Positions 5,007-11,287 of a stretch of DNA of 11,287 nucleotides are shown here, piece after piece. The notes under the pieces are model-generated. The model ran no database searches, was not told the origin of the DNA, and worked only from the letters and a program-made list of their open reading frames with translations. The position numbers were made by a program, and so were the translations under genes. The stretch is from Anaerolineae bacterium (GTDB lineage Bacteria > Chloroflexota > Anaerolineae > SpSt-313). The stretch covers positions 1-11,287 of the forward strand of contig JAIMBM010000050.1 in the NCBI GenBank assembly GCA_023511475.1. Reading direction: 5' to 3'. Each line of letters starts with the position of its first letter. Positions within the stretch are counted from its first letter, which is position 1.

Positions 5007-5612
5007 ATGAGAGACGAGCGCACGCTGCTACAACAAGCCCTCACGGGAGACGACACAGCCTTCGCCAGTCTGGTAGCGGCGTTCCAGGGACCCGTGTATA
5101 ACCTGTGCTACCGGTTGCTGGGCACGCCCATGGAGGCTGAGGAGGCGGCGCAGGAGACCTTTCTGCGGGTCTACCGCCGGCTGCACACCTACGACCAGGC
5201 GCAAAAGCTCTCATCCTGGATACTGGCCATCGCCGCCCACTACTGCGTCGACCGTCTGCGGCGGCGCCGCCGAGTGGTCGGGTTGCCAGTCGAGGAGGTT
5301 CTGCCCCGCCAGCCACAGGAAGAGGAGATGGCGGCGGCCCCGGAAGAGCGCCTGCTGCACCATGAGCGGCAGAAGGAGATACAGGACCTCCTGGCGCATC
5401 TACCGGAGGGCTACCGGACGGTCATCGTGCTGCGCTACTGGTATGACGCCTCCTATGAGGAGATGGCCGAGATGCTGGGCACGAGTGTGAGCGCAATCAA
5501 GTCACGGCTGCACCGGGCGCGCGAGGTTCTCGCTGCCTGGCTTGGGGAGAGGCGGGCAAGCCTGGCAGCCGCGGGACCGGGGAGGGACGTTGCGCGCGAT
5601 GGGCTGCAATGA
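5007..5612 (+). CDS. ECF (sigma-70 family) RNA polymerase sigma factor
   Basis: This 201-residue protein has the two-domain ECF layout. Region 2 (about 12-88) includes FASLVAAFQGPVYNLCYRLL, then the AEEAAQETFLRVYRRL segment that contacts core polymerase and SSWILAIAAHYCVDRLRRRR, which forms the -10 recognition helix. A charged linker (EVLPRQPQEEEMAAAPEER) leads to region 4 (about 125-180): LPEGYRTVIVLRYWYDASY followed by the helix-turn-helix EMLGTSVSAIKSRLHRARE, which reads the -35. There is no C-terminal SnoaL extension, so it is not an ECF41 type. The ATG at 5007 is chosen because the domain starts within a few residues; an in-frame GTG at 4944 would add 21 residues without recognisable sequence. 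The next gene, its anti-sigma factor, overlaps its last 14 bases, so the two are translated together. Confidence 0.93.
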   Translation: MRDERTLLQQALTGDDTAFASLVAAFQGPVYNLCYRLLGTPMEAEEAAQETFLRVYRRLHTYDQAQKLSSWILAIAAHYCVDRLRRRRRVVGLPVEEVLPRQPQEEEMAAAPEERLLHHERQKEIQDLLAHLPEGYRTVIVLRYWYDASYEEMAEMLGTSVSAIKSRLHRAREVLAAWLGERRASLAAAGPGRDVARDGLQ

Positions 5613-6159
5613 GGCACGCGAGTGGATGTCGCTCCGGCTCGACGGCCAGCTGGAAGCGGCCGAAGAGGGGCAACTGAGCGAGCACCTGCGGGGCTGCCCG
5701 AGCTGTGCGCTGGAGTGGTCGCACTGGCAGGAGCTGGATGGCCTTCTGCGGACAGCGCCGGCCATGGCGCCGCCCGAGGGCCTGTTGGCCTTGGTGATGG
5801 AGCGACTCCGGCAGCAGCGGGCCCGGCAGATTGCCGGCAGCCTGGTCGTCATCGGGCTGCAGGTCACCGGGCTGGGCGTGCTGGTGCTGGGCGCGGTGGC
5901 CTACTGCCTGCACGGGCTGGCTCCGGTGCTCTCGCAGGTGCCGTACCTGGTGCCGGCTGCCCGCTTTGCGGCGGCGCACCTGCTGATGGTCGCGGGCGTC
6001 CTCGGCGAGGCGATCGGCGTGCTGATGCGGGTGGCGGTGTCCTCGCGCTCGGCGCTGCTGGCCCTGGCCTATGCGCTGTTGGCAGCAGGGGTGATGGCTG
6101 CGTGGCTCAGGGTTGTCTTCAGGAGACGGCCGGCTGCGCGTGGCCCGGCGGGGGCGTGA
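5599..6159 (+). CDS. membrane-anchored zinc-finger anti-sigma factor
   Basis: This 186-residue protein starts with a zinc anti-sigma (ZAS/zf-HC2) domain: Cys3, then EHLRGCPSC giving His29-x3-Cys33-x2-Cys36. The family binds Zn with these residues and holds the cognate ECF sigma factor at the membrane. The C-terminal part has three predicted transmembrane helices (about 79-103, 121-145 and 151-173) and an arginine-rich tail, with almost no periplasmic domain. The signal may thus be sensed in the membrane or by the redox-sensitive zinc site. The start at ATG 5599 is 13 bases after GGAGGG (5581-5586); a TTG at 5590 is a close alternative. The overlap with the sigma gene fits stoichiometric co-expression. 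Its 3' end faces the Nudix gene across only 14 bp. Confidence 0.9.
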   Translation: MGCNEAREWMSLRLDGQLEAAEEGQLSEHLRGCPSCALEWSHWQELDGLLRTAPAMAPPEGLLALVMERLRQQRARQIAGSLVVIGLQVTGLGVLVLGAVAYCLHGLAPVLSQVPYLVPAARFAAAHLLMVAGVLGEAIGVLMRVAVSSRSALLALAYALLAAGVMAAWLRVVFRRRPAARGPAGA

Positions 6160-6173
6160 GCGGCTGGCGGCCC

Positions 6174-6653
6174 TTACTCGAAGACGATCACGGGCCGGCC
6201 CGTGGCGTCGAGGGTGGAGCGGGCCAGGAATGGCGGGTCCTCCGGGCGCATGGCCAGCAGCCTCGGGAGGATGTGGCGGAGATCGGGCATGAGGTCGAGG
6301 CCAAGGGCCTCGACCAGCGTGGCCCACAACAGCGACCCTTCGGCGCTTGGGACGACCTCTGCTGTTGGCGCCGTGCCGGTAAAGACAAACACCGCGACGC
6401 CCCACGGACCCTCGCTGGCGTGGATCACCCCGACGAGCCGGAGGTCCTCGACCCGGATGCCCGCTTCCTCGAACACCTCGCGTCGGGCCGAGGCGAGGAT
6501 ACCCTCTCGCTCCTCTACATGCCCGCCGATGCCGTTGTACAGGCCCGGCCAGAGGTCGCGGTCTGCCGCTCTGCGGATCAGTAGCCACCGCTCCCCGCGG
6601 CGGAGGAAGGTGAGTGTTCGTGGGACGACCCGATAGCGCCTGTCACTGGTCAT
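6174..6653 (-). CDS. Nudix hydrolase
   Basis: This 159-residue protein contains a complete Nudix box at 44-66 (pattern G-x5-E-x7-REU-x-EE-x-GU, with Gly44, Glu50, Arg58-Glu59, Glu62-Glu63, Gly65), the Mg-binding pyrophosphatase motif. It is preceded by LWPGLYNGIGGH and followed by LVGVIHASEGPWGVAVFVF, the second sheet of the fold. Nudix enzymes cleave nucleoside diphosphates linked to another moiety; the layout resembles MutT-like 8-oxo-dGTP or NTP cleaners, but substrate cannot be assigned. ATG 6653 is chosen: a modest AAGAG lies upstream and the core begins promptly. The frame is open upstream to 6905, but that part crosses tandem hairpins and has no domain. It converges with the anti-sigma gene. 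Confidence 0.88.
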   Translation of the reverse strand: MTSDRRYRVVPRTLTFLRRGERWLLIRRAADRDLWPGLYNGIGGHVEEREGILASARREVFEEAGIRVEDLRLVGVIHASEGPWGVAVFVFTGTAPTAEVVPSAEGSLLWATLVEALGLDLMPDLRHILPRLLAMRPEDPPFLARSTLDATGRPVIVFE

Positions 6654-6677
6654 GTGAATCTCTTGGATGAGCATGCT

Positions 6678-6722
6678 GCCGGAGCGACACGAGCGTCGCT
6701 CCGGCGCGGAGGGTACTCCCGC
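6678..6722 (-). other. tandem hairpins just upstream of the Nudix gene
   Basis: GCCGGAGCGAC (6678-6688) and GTCGCTCCGGC (6695-6705) form a perfect 11-bp stem with a 6-base loop. Directly abutting it, GCGGAG (6706-6711) pairs with CTCCCGC (6716-6722), leaving one bulged C. The pair lies 25-69 bases before the Nudix ATG. No T-run follows on either strand, so this is not a standard terminator; an attenuator, processing site or leader structure is possible. Confidence 0.45.
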
Positions 6723-7109
6723 AGAGCGGCGGGCTGCCTCCATCAGAGGCCTGGGCCGGCGAGGGCGACTGATGCGGCCCGGGCACAGCGAGGACTTGAG
6801 GCGCTTCTCGCTCCCCCGGGTTTCTCGGCTCAGTGGCAGAGAGCTCCCGTCTGCCCCTGTACCTCCTGATGCGGGGGCTGAGCCGGTTTCGCCGTCTACG
6901 GCCATCGTCCAGAGCGTATTGCATCATCCCATTGGCGCACGCCGATCCGGGCAAAGTTCCGTTGTGAGACTGGCCTCTCGCGGCGAGAAGGAGTCCCGCG
7001 GCCTCCGCCGACTGATCCTGTGCAATGCGGGCATCGGGGCCGTGGGGTCGCCGCCAACTGGGGCCAGGCCGGAAGCGCACGGTCTCGTGCCAGCCTTTCC
7101 TCCCGTAGC
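6723..7109. other. long non-coding gap with no recognised gene
   Basis: Apart from the hairpins at its ends, I see no supported gene in this stretch between the Nudix and reductase genes. The minus strand carries AGGAGGT (6867-6861), but no start codon follows at a usable distance. No tRNA T-arm, riboswitch core or good sigma-70 promoter was found. Long frames on both strands here lack ribosome sites and domain signatures. Confidence 0.4.
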
Positions 7110-7153
7110 GGCGCGGCCTCCTGCCCCCGCGCGCCCCAAGGGCCGGCCGCGCC
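7110..7153 (-). terminator. candidate terminator hairpin at the end of the reductase gene
   Basis: GGCGCGGCC (7110-7118) and GGCCGCGCC (7145-7153) are perfect 9-bp arms around a 26-base GC-rich loop, beginning at the last base of the reductase stop codon. There is no T-run behind it, so its role as terminator is tentative. Confidence 0.35.
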
Positions 7154-8055
7154 TACTTTTTCTTCACCTCGACTCCGGCCAGGTCCTCTATGACCGTGAC
7201 GATCCCGGAGTGGTCCAGCTCTCCCCGGCCCGCAGCCATGGCGGCTCCGAACAGCTCGTGGGCGAGGGCCGAGGCCGGGAGCGGCACGCCATAGGCGCGG
7301 CCCGCCTCACGGATGATGTTGAGGTCCTTGTAGTGGAGCCGGATGCGAAAGCCCGGGGCAAAGTCCCGCCCCACGACTCGCATGCCACGGTTCTCGAGGA
7401 CGCCACAGCGGGCGAGGCCGCCGGAAAGGACCTGCACGATCTTTTCCGGGTCGACGCCCGCCTTGGTGCCGAGGACAAGCGCCTCGGCCATGCCTACGAG
7501 AGTCACCGCCACGAGCACCTGATTGCAGGCTTTGACCACCTGTCCGGCGCCGCTCTCCCCGCAGTGGACCGCCTTGCCCATGACGCTAAAGATCGGCTCG
7601 ACCTGCGCAAAGACCTGCGGGTCGCCGCCGACCATGATGGAGAGCGTGCCCCGCTGCGCGCCGACGTCGCCGCCGCTGACCGGGGCGTCGAGCATTGGGC
7701 AGCCCTTCTCGGCGGCGGCCTGTGCCACGCGCACTGCCACCGTCGGCGAGATGGTGCTCATATCCACGAGGATCGTGCCCGGTCGGGCGCCCTCGAGCAC
7801 CCCCTGCGGGCCGAGGTAAGCCTTCTCCACGTCCGGCGAATCGGGGAGCATGGTGATGACGACCTGCGAGCGGGAGGCCACGTCGGCGCTGGAGGTGCCG
7901 CGTTGGGCACCCTCGTGGACGACGGCCTCGATCGCCTCGGGGATGAGGTCATAGACCACGAGCGGATAGCCTGCCCGCAGGAGGTTGCGGGACATGGGCC
8001 TGCCCATGATGCCGAGGCCGATGAAGCCGATGGTTGGTATGGTTTGGTCTGACAT
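7153..8055 (-). CDS. GarR/GlxR-type 2-hydroxy-3-oxopropionate (tartronate semialdehyde) reductase
   Basis: This 300-residue cytoplasmic enzyme is a beta-hydroxyacid dehydrogenase. The NAD(P)-binding GFIGLGIMG (10-18) opens a Rossmann domain. The substrate motif LDAPVSGGDVGAQRGTLSIM (122-141, Ser127) and the catalytic lysine region GAGQVVKACNQ (169-179, Lys175) follow, then FRIRLHYKDLNI (236-247) with the Lys243-Asp244 pair. These match GarR/GlxR, which reduce tartronate semialdehyde to D-glycerate in glycolate or glucarate use, better than 3-hydroxyisobutyrate dehydrogenase, but the two are hard to separate by eye. The ATG at 8055 has AAGGAG nine bases upstream, and a good promoter lies at 8097-8125. 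No other glycolate or glycerate genes are near, so it seems to act alone. The C-terminus is an unusual VKKK. Confidence 0.88.
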   Translation of the reverse strand: MSDQTIPTIGFIGLGIMGRPMSRNLLRAGYPLVVYDLIPEAIEAVVHEGAQRGTSSADVASRSQVVITMLPDSPDVEKAYLGPQGVLEGARPGTILVDMSTISPTVAVRVAQAAAEKGCPMLDAPVSGGDVGAQRGTLSIMVGGDPQVFAQVEPIFSVMGKAVHCGESGAGQVVKACNQVLVAVTLVGMAEALVLGTKAGVDPEKIVQVLSGGLARCGVLENRGMRVVGRDFAPGFRIRLHYKDLNIIREAGRAYGVPLPASALAHELFGAAMAAGRGELDHSGIVTVIEDLAGVEVKKK

Positions 8056-8096
8056 CTCTGCGCGCTCCTTGGTGAACTGGAAGGGGGACGGGGAGT

Positions 8097-8125
8097 ACTA
8101 TGGCACAAGTCCTCAGGGGAGTCAA
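8097..8125 (-). promoter_or_regulatory. sigma-70-type promoter of the reductase gene
   Basis: On the minus strand TTGACT (8125-8120) and CATAGT (8102-8097) are separated by 17 bases. Transcription would start near 8090, about 35 bases before the ATG at 8055. Confidence 0.6.
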
Positions 8126-8184
8126 CAGAGTGCCGCAGGACCACGGCGGTTCACATCGAGGGCGAAGTACTACTGCAACCGGTC

Positions 8185-8214
8185 TTGACATAGCAAAGGT
8201 TTTCGCTCAAGAAT
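8185..8214 (+). promoter_or_regulatory. candidate promoter of the sensor kinase gene
   Basis: A perfect TTGACA (8185-8190) is followed after 18 bases by AAGAAT (8209-8214), a poor -10 box. It points towards the kinase gene, whose start is about 135 bases downstream. A weak or activator-dependent promoter is plausible. Confidence 0.35.
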
Positions 8215-8349
8215 CGGGCCATCAGGGACCATCAACCGTACCTCCGGCAAGGTCTGCACGCCGGGAGGAGATTGAGGGCTGCGACGACGCCAGCAGTGTC
8301 TAGCTGGGGCAACCTGACGGGGAAGGCCAGTTCCGAGGGGGTGCACACG

Positions 8350-10578
8350 ATGTGCGCAAGAAGTAGAGACACAAAGCAGCGTCTTGCCGCAGAGCCACAA
8401 CGCGGGCTTTGGCAACACACTGCTCTAGCGATGGTTGGGATGGGGCTGCTGCTTGTGCTGGCCTGCGAGGTAGGTCGCTGGCCATTTCCCGTCGAGTTGC
8501 TCGGACTCGCGATGATGGTCCTCTTCCTGGCGATCTACCTTGTTGGCCGGTCGGCACAGCGCCTGGGCGCGTGGCTGACATGTGCGTGTTTCCTGGCCGT
8601 GAGCGTGCTGGCGCTCGTCTGGTTTCCAGCAGACGCGATAGTGTGCGTTCTCGCTATCCCCTGCGCGCTATGCACGGTTACTCTAGGGCTGGGCTGGGGC
8701 GTCGGGGCTTCGGTTCTGAGTACAGCTCTCGCTCTAGCGGGTCCTGGCCCCTTGCGTCTGTATAGCCCCATTACGAAAGGGGTAGCCGTCGTGCTGATCT
8801 GGGGGCTGCAAGCTCTGCTGTACGGAATGCTGCTTTGCATCACCGAGATGATCGATTGGTCATGGTCGAGCTACGAAAACATGCGTGACCTCCTAGACAA
8901 GGCGCGGGACCAGCAGTTGGCCCTGCGGCAGGCTCAAGCTGATCTTGTGCACGCGAACATACAGCTTGCACGGCTGTCAGAGCGCCTCGACGCGATGCGA
9001 CACATCGCAGAAGAAGCCCGGCGGGTCAAGGAGGAGTTCCTGGCAAACGTGAGCCATGAACTTCGGACTCCGCTCAACATGATCATTGGTTTCAGTGAGA
9101 TGATAACCGGGGCGCCGGATGCCTATGGAGGTGTGCCATCCGAGTTGCTGGCGGACCTTGAGGTCATTCTTGCCAACAGCCGGCACCTTGCTAGTCTTGT
9201 TGATGATGTTCTGGACCTCAGCCAGGCAGATGCAGGCCGCATGGTGCTCTCGAAAGAGTGGGTTCCCGTCCGAGACTTGGTGACCAGTGCTATCGCGGCG
9301 GTCAGGCCGTTGTTCACCTCCAAGGGCCTCTACCTTGAGCACTCGGTCAGTTGCGACGTCGAGGTATTCTGCGACCGAACGCGGATCCGGCAGGTACTGG
9401 TTAACCTTCTCAGCAACGCCGGGCGATACACCAAAGAGGGTGGGGCGCGCCTGGACGTCGTGCTGCGGGGCCGTGACGTGGTGATCAGTGTAGCCGACAC
9501 AGGGCCGGGCATTGACCCAAAGGACCAAGAGCGGGTTTTCTTGCCGTTTGAGCAGGCGTCCACGGGAGCTGTAGGGGGAAAAGGAAGCGGTCTGGGGCTT
9601 GCGATTAGCAAGCGCTTTGTAGAGATGCACGGAGGCAGAATCTGGCTCGAAAGTGAGGTGGGGAAAGGCTCAACCTTCTACGTGTCGCTGCCGACAGTTG
9701 AGCCTCCTCCCCTTCGTTCAGACTGGAGCCGCTGGATTAACCCGTACGCCGCCTATGAGCCGAACGAGCGACGCTCCTCGAGGGACAACCTGAACACTGG
9801 TCCTCGCTTCGTTGTGGTCGAGCAAGGGAAGAGCCTTCAGCGGTTCGTTGCGCGGCACTGTCCAAGCGCAGAGGTGGTTCCTGCTCCCAGCATTGAAGAG
9901 GCTCTCGCAGAGCTCACCAGAGCGCCGGCTCACGCTGTTATCGTCAACGACGAGCGGTACCAGGCCGTGCCTCCTGGAGTCACAGAACTGGGCGGTCTGC
10001 CACTCGGCACACCGGTGATTGGCTGCTGGGTACCCGACAAGCACGAGGCAGCCGAACGCCTTGGAGTAGTCGACTATTTGCTCAAACCGGTGACGCGCGA
10101 TCGGCTGCTGTCGGCGCTCGACTCCCTCGGCCGGCCTATACGCTCCCTCTTGCTGGTCGATGACGAATTCGACGCACTGCAGTTGTTCGGGCGCATGCTC
10201 GAGGGTGCGGGCCGTGACTATCGCGTCTATCGCGCCAACGACGGCCAGCGTGCCCTTGCTCATTTGCGCCGGTACCGTCCAGATGTGATGTTGCTCGACC
10301 TGGTCATGCCAGGAATGGATGGGTACACGCTTCTTGCCGAGAAGAATGCTGACGACAGCATTCGTGACATACCCGTTATCGCGCTGTCAGCCCAGGATCC
10401 GATGCGAGGCTCCACCATGCCCAACTCGCTCACGATCACTCGGACCGGGGGGCTGGACCCGCGCGATCTCGTGAACTGCTTGCGGGCAGTTGCCTCGCTT
10501 CTCCAGCCCGCAAGCTCGTCAGTTGGTCCAGCATCTCAAGAAACGACTGGCGAGACACGGGCTTCCTCAGGAAGCTAG
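8350..10578 (+). CDS. membrane hybrid sensor histidine kinase with two receiver-like domains
   Basis: The 742-residue protein has an N-terminal membrane module (about 25-185) with five or six hydrophobic helices and no large periplasmic loop, then a coiled coil (about 190-230). HisKA follows with the H-box NVSHELRTPLNMIIGFSEM (phospho-acceptor His236). HATPase_c has N-box LLSNAGRYTK (Asn356), DTGPGI (Asp383) and GKGSGLGLAIS (about 411-421). A degenerate receiver (about 485-590) has Asn533 where the phospho-acceptor Asp should be but keeps LLKPV (Lys579). A second receiver (about 599-715) has Asp604/605 and acceptor Asp650 in LLDLVMPGMDGY, but Arg698 (TRTGG) at the usual Lys position. I recall this layout from Chloroflexota kinases. 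ATG 8350 is preferred (GAGGGGGTG six bases upstream); a TTG at 8272 has GGGAGGAG too close. The 3' end overlaps the convergent gene by 143 bp. The signal is unknown. Confidence 0.9.
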   Translation: MCARSRDTKQRLAAEPQRGLWQHTALAMVGMGLLLVLACEVGRWPFPVELLGLAMMVLFLAIYLVGRSAQRLGAWLTCACFLAVSVLALVWFPADAIVCVLAIPCALCTVTLGLGWGVGASVLSTALALAGPGPLRLYSPITKGVAVVLIWGLQALLYGMLLCITEMIDWSWSSYENMRDLLDKARDQQLALRQAQADLVHANIQLARLSERLDAMRHIAEEARRVKEEFLANVSHELRTPLNMIIGFSEMITGAPDAYGGVPSELLADLEVILANSRHLASLVDDVLDLSQADAGRMVLSKEWVPVRDLVTSAIAAVRPLFTSKGLYLEHSVSCDVEVFCDRTRIRQVLVNLLSNAGRYTKEGGARLDVVLRGRDVVISVADTGPGIDPKDQERVFLPFEQASTGAVGGKGSGLGLAISKRFVEMHGGRIWLESEVGKGSTFYVSLPTVEPPPLRSDWSRWINPYAAYEPNERRSSRDNLNTGPRFVVVEQGKSLQRFVARHCPSAEVVPAPSIEEALAELTRAPAHAVIVNDERYQAVPPGVTELGGLPLGTPVIGCWVPDKHEAAERLGVVDYLLKPVTRDRLLSALDSLGRPIRSLLLVDDEFDALQLFGRMLEGAGRDYRVYRANDGQRALAHLRRYRPDVMLLDLVMPGMDGYTLLAEKNADDSIRDIPVIALSAQDPMRGSTMPNSLTITRTGGLDPRDLVNCLRAVASLLQPASSSVGPASQETTGETRASSGS

Positions 10579-11287
10579 CAGCACCCAAGGCGAAGGCTAG
10601 TTCCTCCTGGGTCAATATGGTGCATACTGCGATCGGGATGTCGGCCGTCAGCGGATGCTGTCGAAGCTGGGCAAGCACCTCCCATCCATCCATCTGCGGC
10701 ATCATGACGTCGAGCACAATGACGGAGGGCGCGACCCGTTCCGCGCTCGCAAGAGCTTCTGGCAGGCTGCCAACCCCTATGACACGGTATCGTGTGCCAA
10801 CCGTGTATCGCTCAAAGAGGCGCCGCGTCTCAGAGTTGTCATCCAGCACCAGAACCGGCAGTTGCTGCACGCCTGGAAGCTGCACGAGGACGGCAATCCT
10901 ATCGTCTGTGCGCTCCACGGTGATCTGCGCTCCGCAACGCTCTGCGAGATCCAGGGTGCTCTGCAGGTCCTCGTCGCTCTGGATGCTGGCATATGGCTCG
11001 CGAAGTTGCCCTGCGCCTTCGACACGCATCTCGACACACGTATCACAGGCACTCCCCTTCACGGAGATTCGCTTCAGGTCGCCAGCTCGCATGACTGCTA
11101 TGGTCGCGCCTAGGAGTATCTGCTTCAGCGCTACGGGATGAACCGCCACCAGCGGCAGTCCGGCAACTCCTGGCGCGACGTCGAGCTTTACGCGATAGCG
11201 CTGCGCCAATGCGGACACAGACTTGAGCAAAGAGGGGATCAGTTCGGAGATGTTTGCGGGCCCGCGGGCGGCTGTGCCCCTCAACCA
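10436..11287 (-). CDS. response-regulator/degenerate-ATPase signalling protein (5' end outside window)
   Basis: The frame is open to the window end, so this is the C-terminal part (283 codons visible, plus stop) of a longer protein. Residues are counted from the TTG codon at 11284. The first half (about 12-138) looks like a GHKL/HATPase_c domain: AVHPVALKQILLGATIAVM (47-65) aligns with the N-box but lacks its Asn, and no DxGxG or GxGLG loop is seen. It is therefore probably not an active kinase. A receiver follows (143-255): LVLDDN with Asp148/149, acceptor Asp192 in VIVLDVMMPQMDGWEVL, and Lys241 in FLRKPV, all canonical. The last 25 or so residues are a low-complexity tail that lies antisense to the end of the sensor kinase. 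It is likely a partner or paralogue of that kinase; phosphotransfer from it to Asp192 is inference. Confidence 0.82.
   Translation of the reverse strand, partial: WLRGTAARGPANISELIPSLLKSVSALAQRYRVKLDVAPGVAGLPLVAVHPVALKQILLGATIAVMRAGDLKRISVKGSACDTCVEMRVEGAGQLREPYASIQSDEDLQSTLDLAERCGAQITVERTDDRIAVLVQLPGVQQLPVLVLDDNSETRRLFERYTVGTRYRVIGVGSLPEALASAERVAPSVIVLDVMMPQMDGWEVLAQLRQHPLTADIPIAVCTILTQEELAFALGAASFLRKPVSRQSFLEMLDQLTSLRAGEARQLPASSSRDRAGPAPRSE

Noticed and set aside
6678..6905. T-box riboswitch in front of the Nudix gene
   Set aside because: GAGTACC in the second hairpin loop vaguely resembles the T-box bulge, but no stem I, specifier loop or terminator alternative is visible, and a Nudix gene is not a usual target.
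6654..7152. tRNA or cobalamin riboswitch in the long gap
   Set aside because: GGTTTC and GCCACTG-like fragments occur, but no cloverleaf arms and no B12-box sequence could be assembled on either strand.
6667..8052. A 461-codon plus-strand open frame opposite the reductase gene
   Set aside because: It mirrors the GarR-type gene on the other strand, has no domain or ribosome site, and is a by-product of GC-rich codon use.

Overview
The window is GC-rich bacterial DNA with tightly packed genes. The best lineage guess is Chloroflexota (Anaerolineae or a relative). I base this, from memory of families and without a database search, on the architecture of the sensor kinase at the right end (membrane region, HisKA, HATPase, degenerate receiver, Lys-less receiver), on the FmdB/MOSC/CooT-like small metal proteins, and on the DUF5320 protein. 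No rRNA, tRNA, CRISPR array, insertion sequence or phage gene was found.

Left block (1-2620, plus strand): a run of small genes encoding a DhpS-like metallo-beta-lactamase-fold hydrolase (probably entering from outside the window), an FmdB zinc ribbon, a MOSC-domain protein, TrmO (tRNA m6t6A37 methyltransferase), a 36-codon CooT-like reading frame too short for most gene callers, and a class I SAM methyltransferase. Two joints are 8-base start/stop overlaps (1076-1083 and 2087-2094), so most of this is probably one operon. The theme is metal or cofactor handling plus SAM-dependent methylation; the link between the members is inference.

Middle block (2708-4808, minus strand): a ZIP/GufA-type metal transporter, a DUF5320 glycine/methionine-rich protein, and a PaaI-type hotdog thioesterase. 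A perfect 13-bp hairpin separates the first two. The DUF5320 gene has a good sigma-70 promoter whose -35 box lies inside an 8-bp inverted repeat (likely operator), and a leader stem-loop. Between it and the thioesterase lies a non-coding unit (4100-4283) bounded by a 17-bp near-perfect inverted repeat, followed by an orphan plus-strand promoter that points antisense into the thioesterase gene.

Centre right (5007-6653): an ECF sigma factor overlaps its membrane-bound zinc anti-sigma factor, a classical regulatory pair. Convergent to it is a Nudix hydrolase preceded by tandem hairpins and about 500 bp without a gene.

Right block (7153-11287): a GarR-type 2-hydroxy-3-oxopropionate reductase (minus) is divergent from a 742-residue hybrid sensor kinase (plus). 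A second signalling protein (minus, cut by the window end) has an ATPase-like domain lacking the N-box Asn and a normal receiver. The two signalling genes converge and overlap by 143 bp at their 3' ends.
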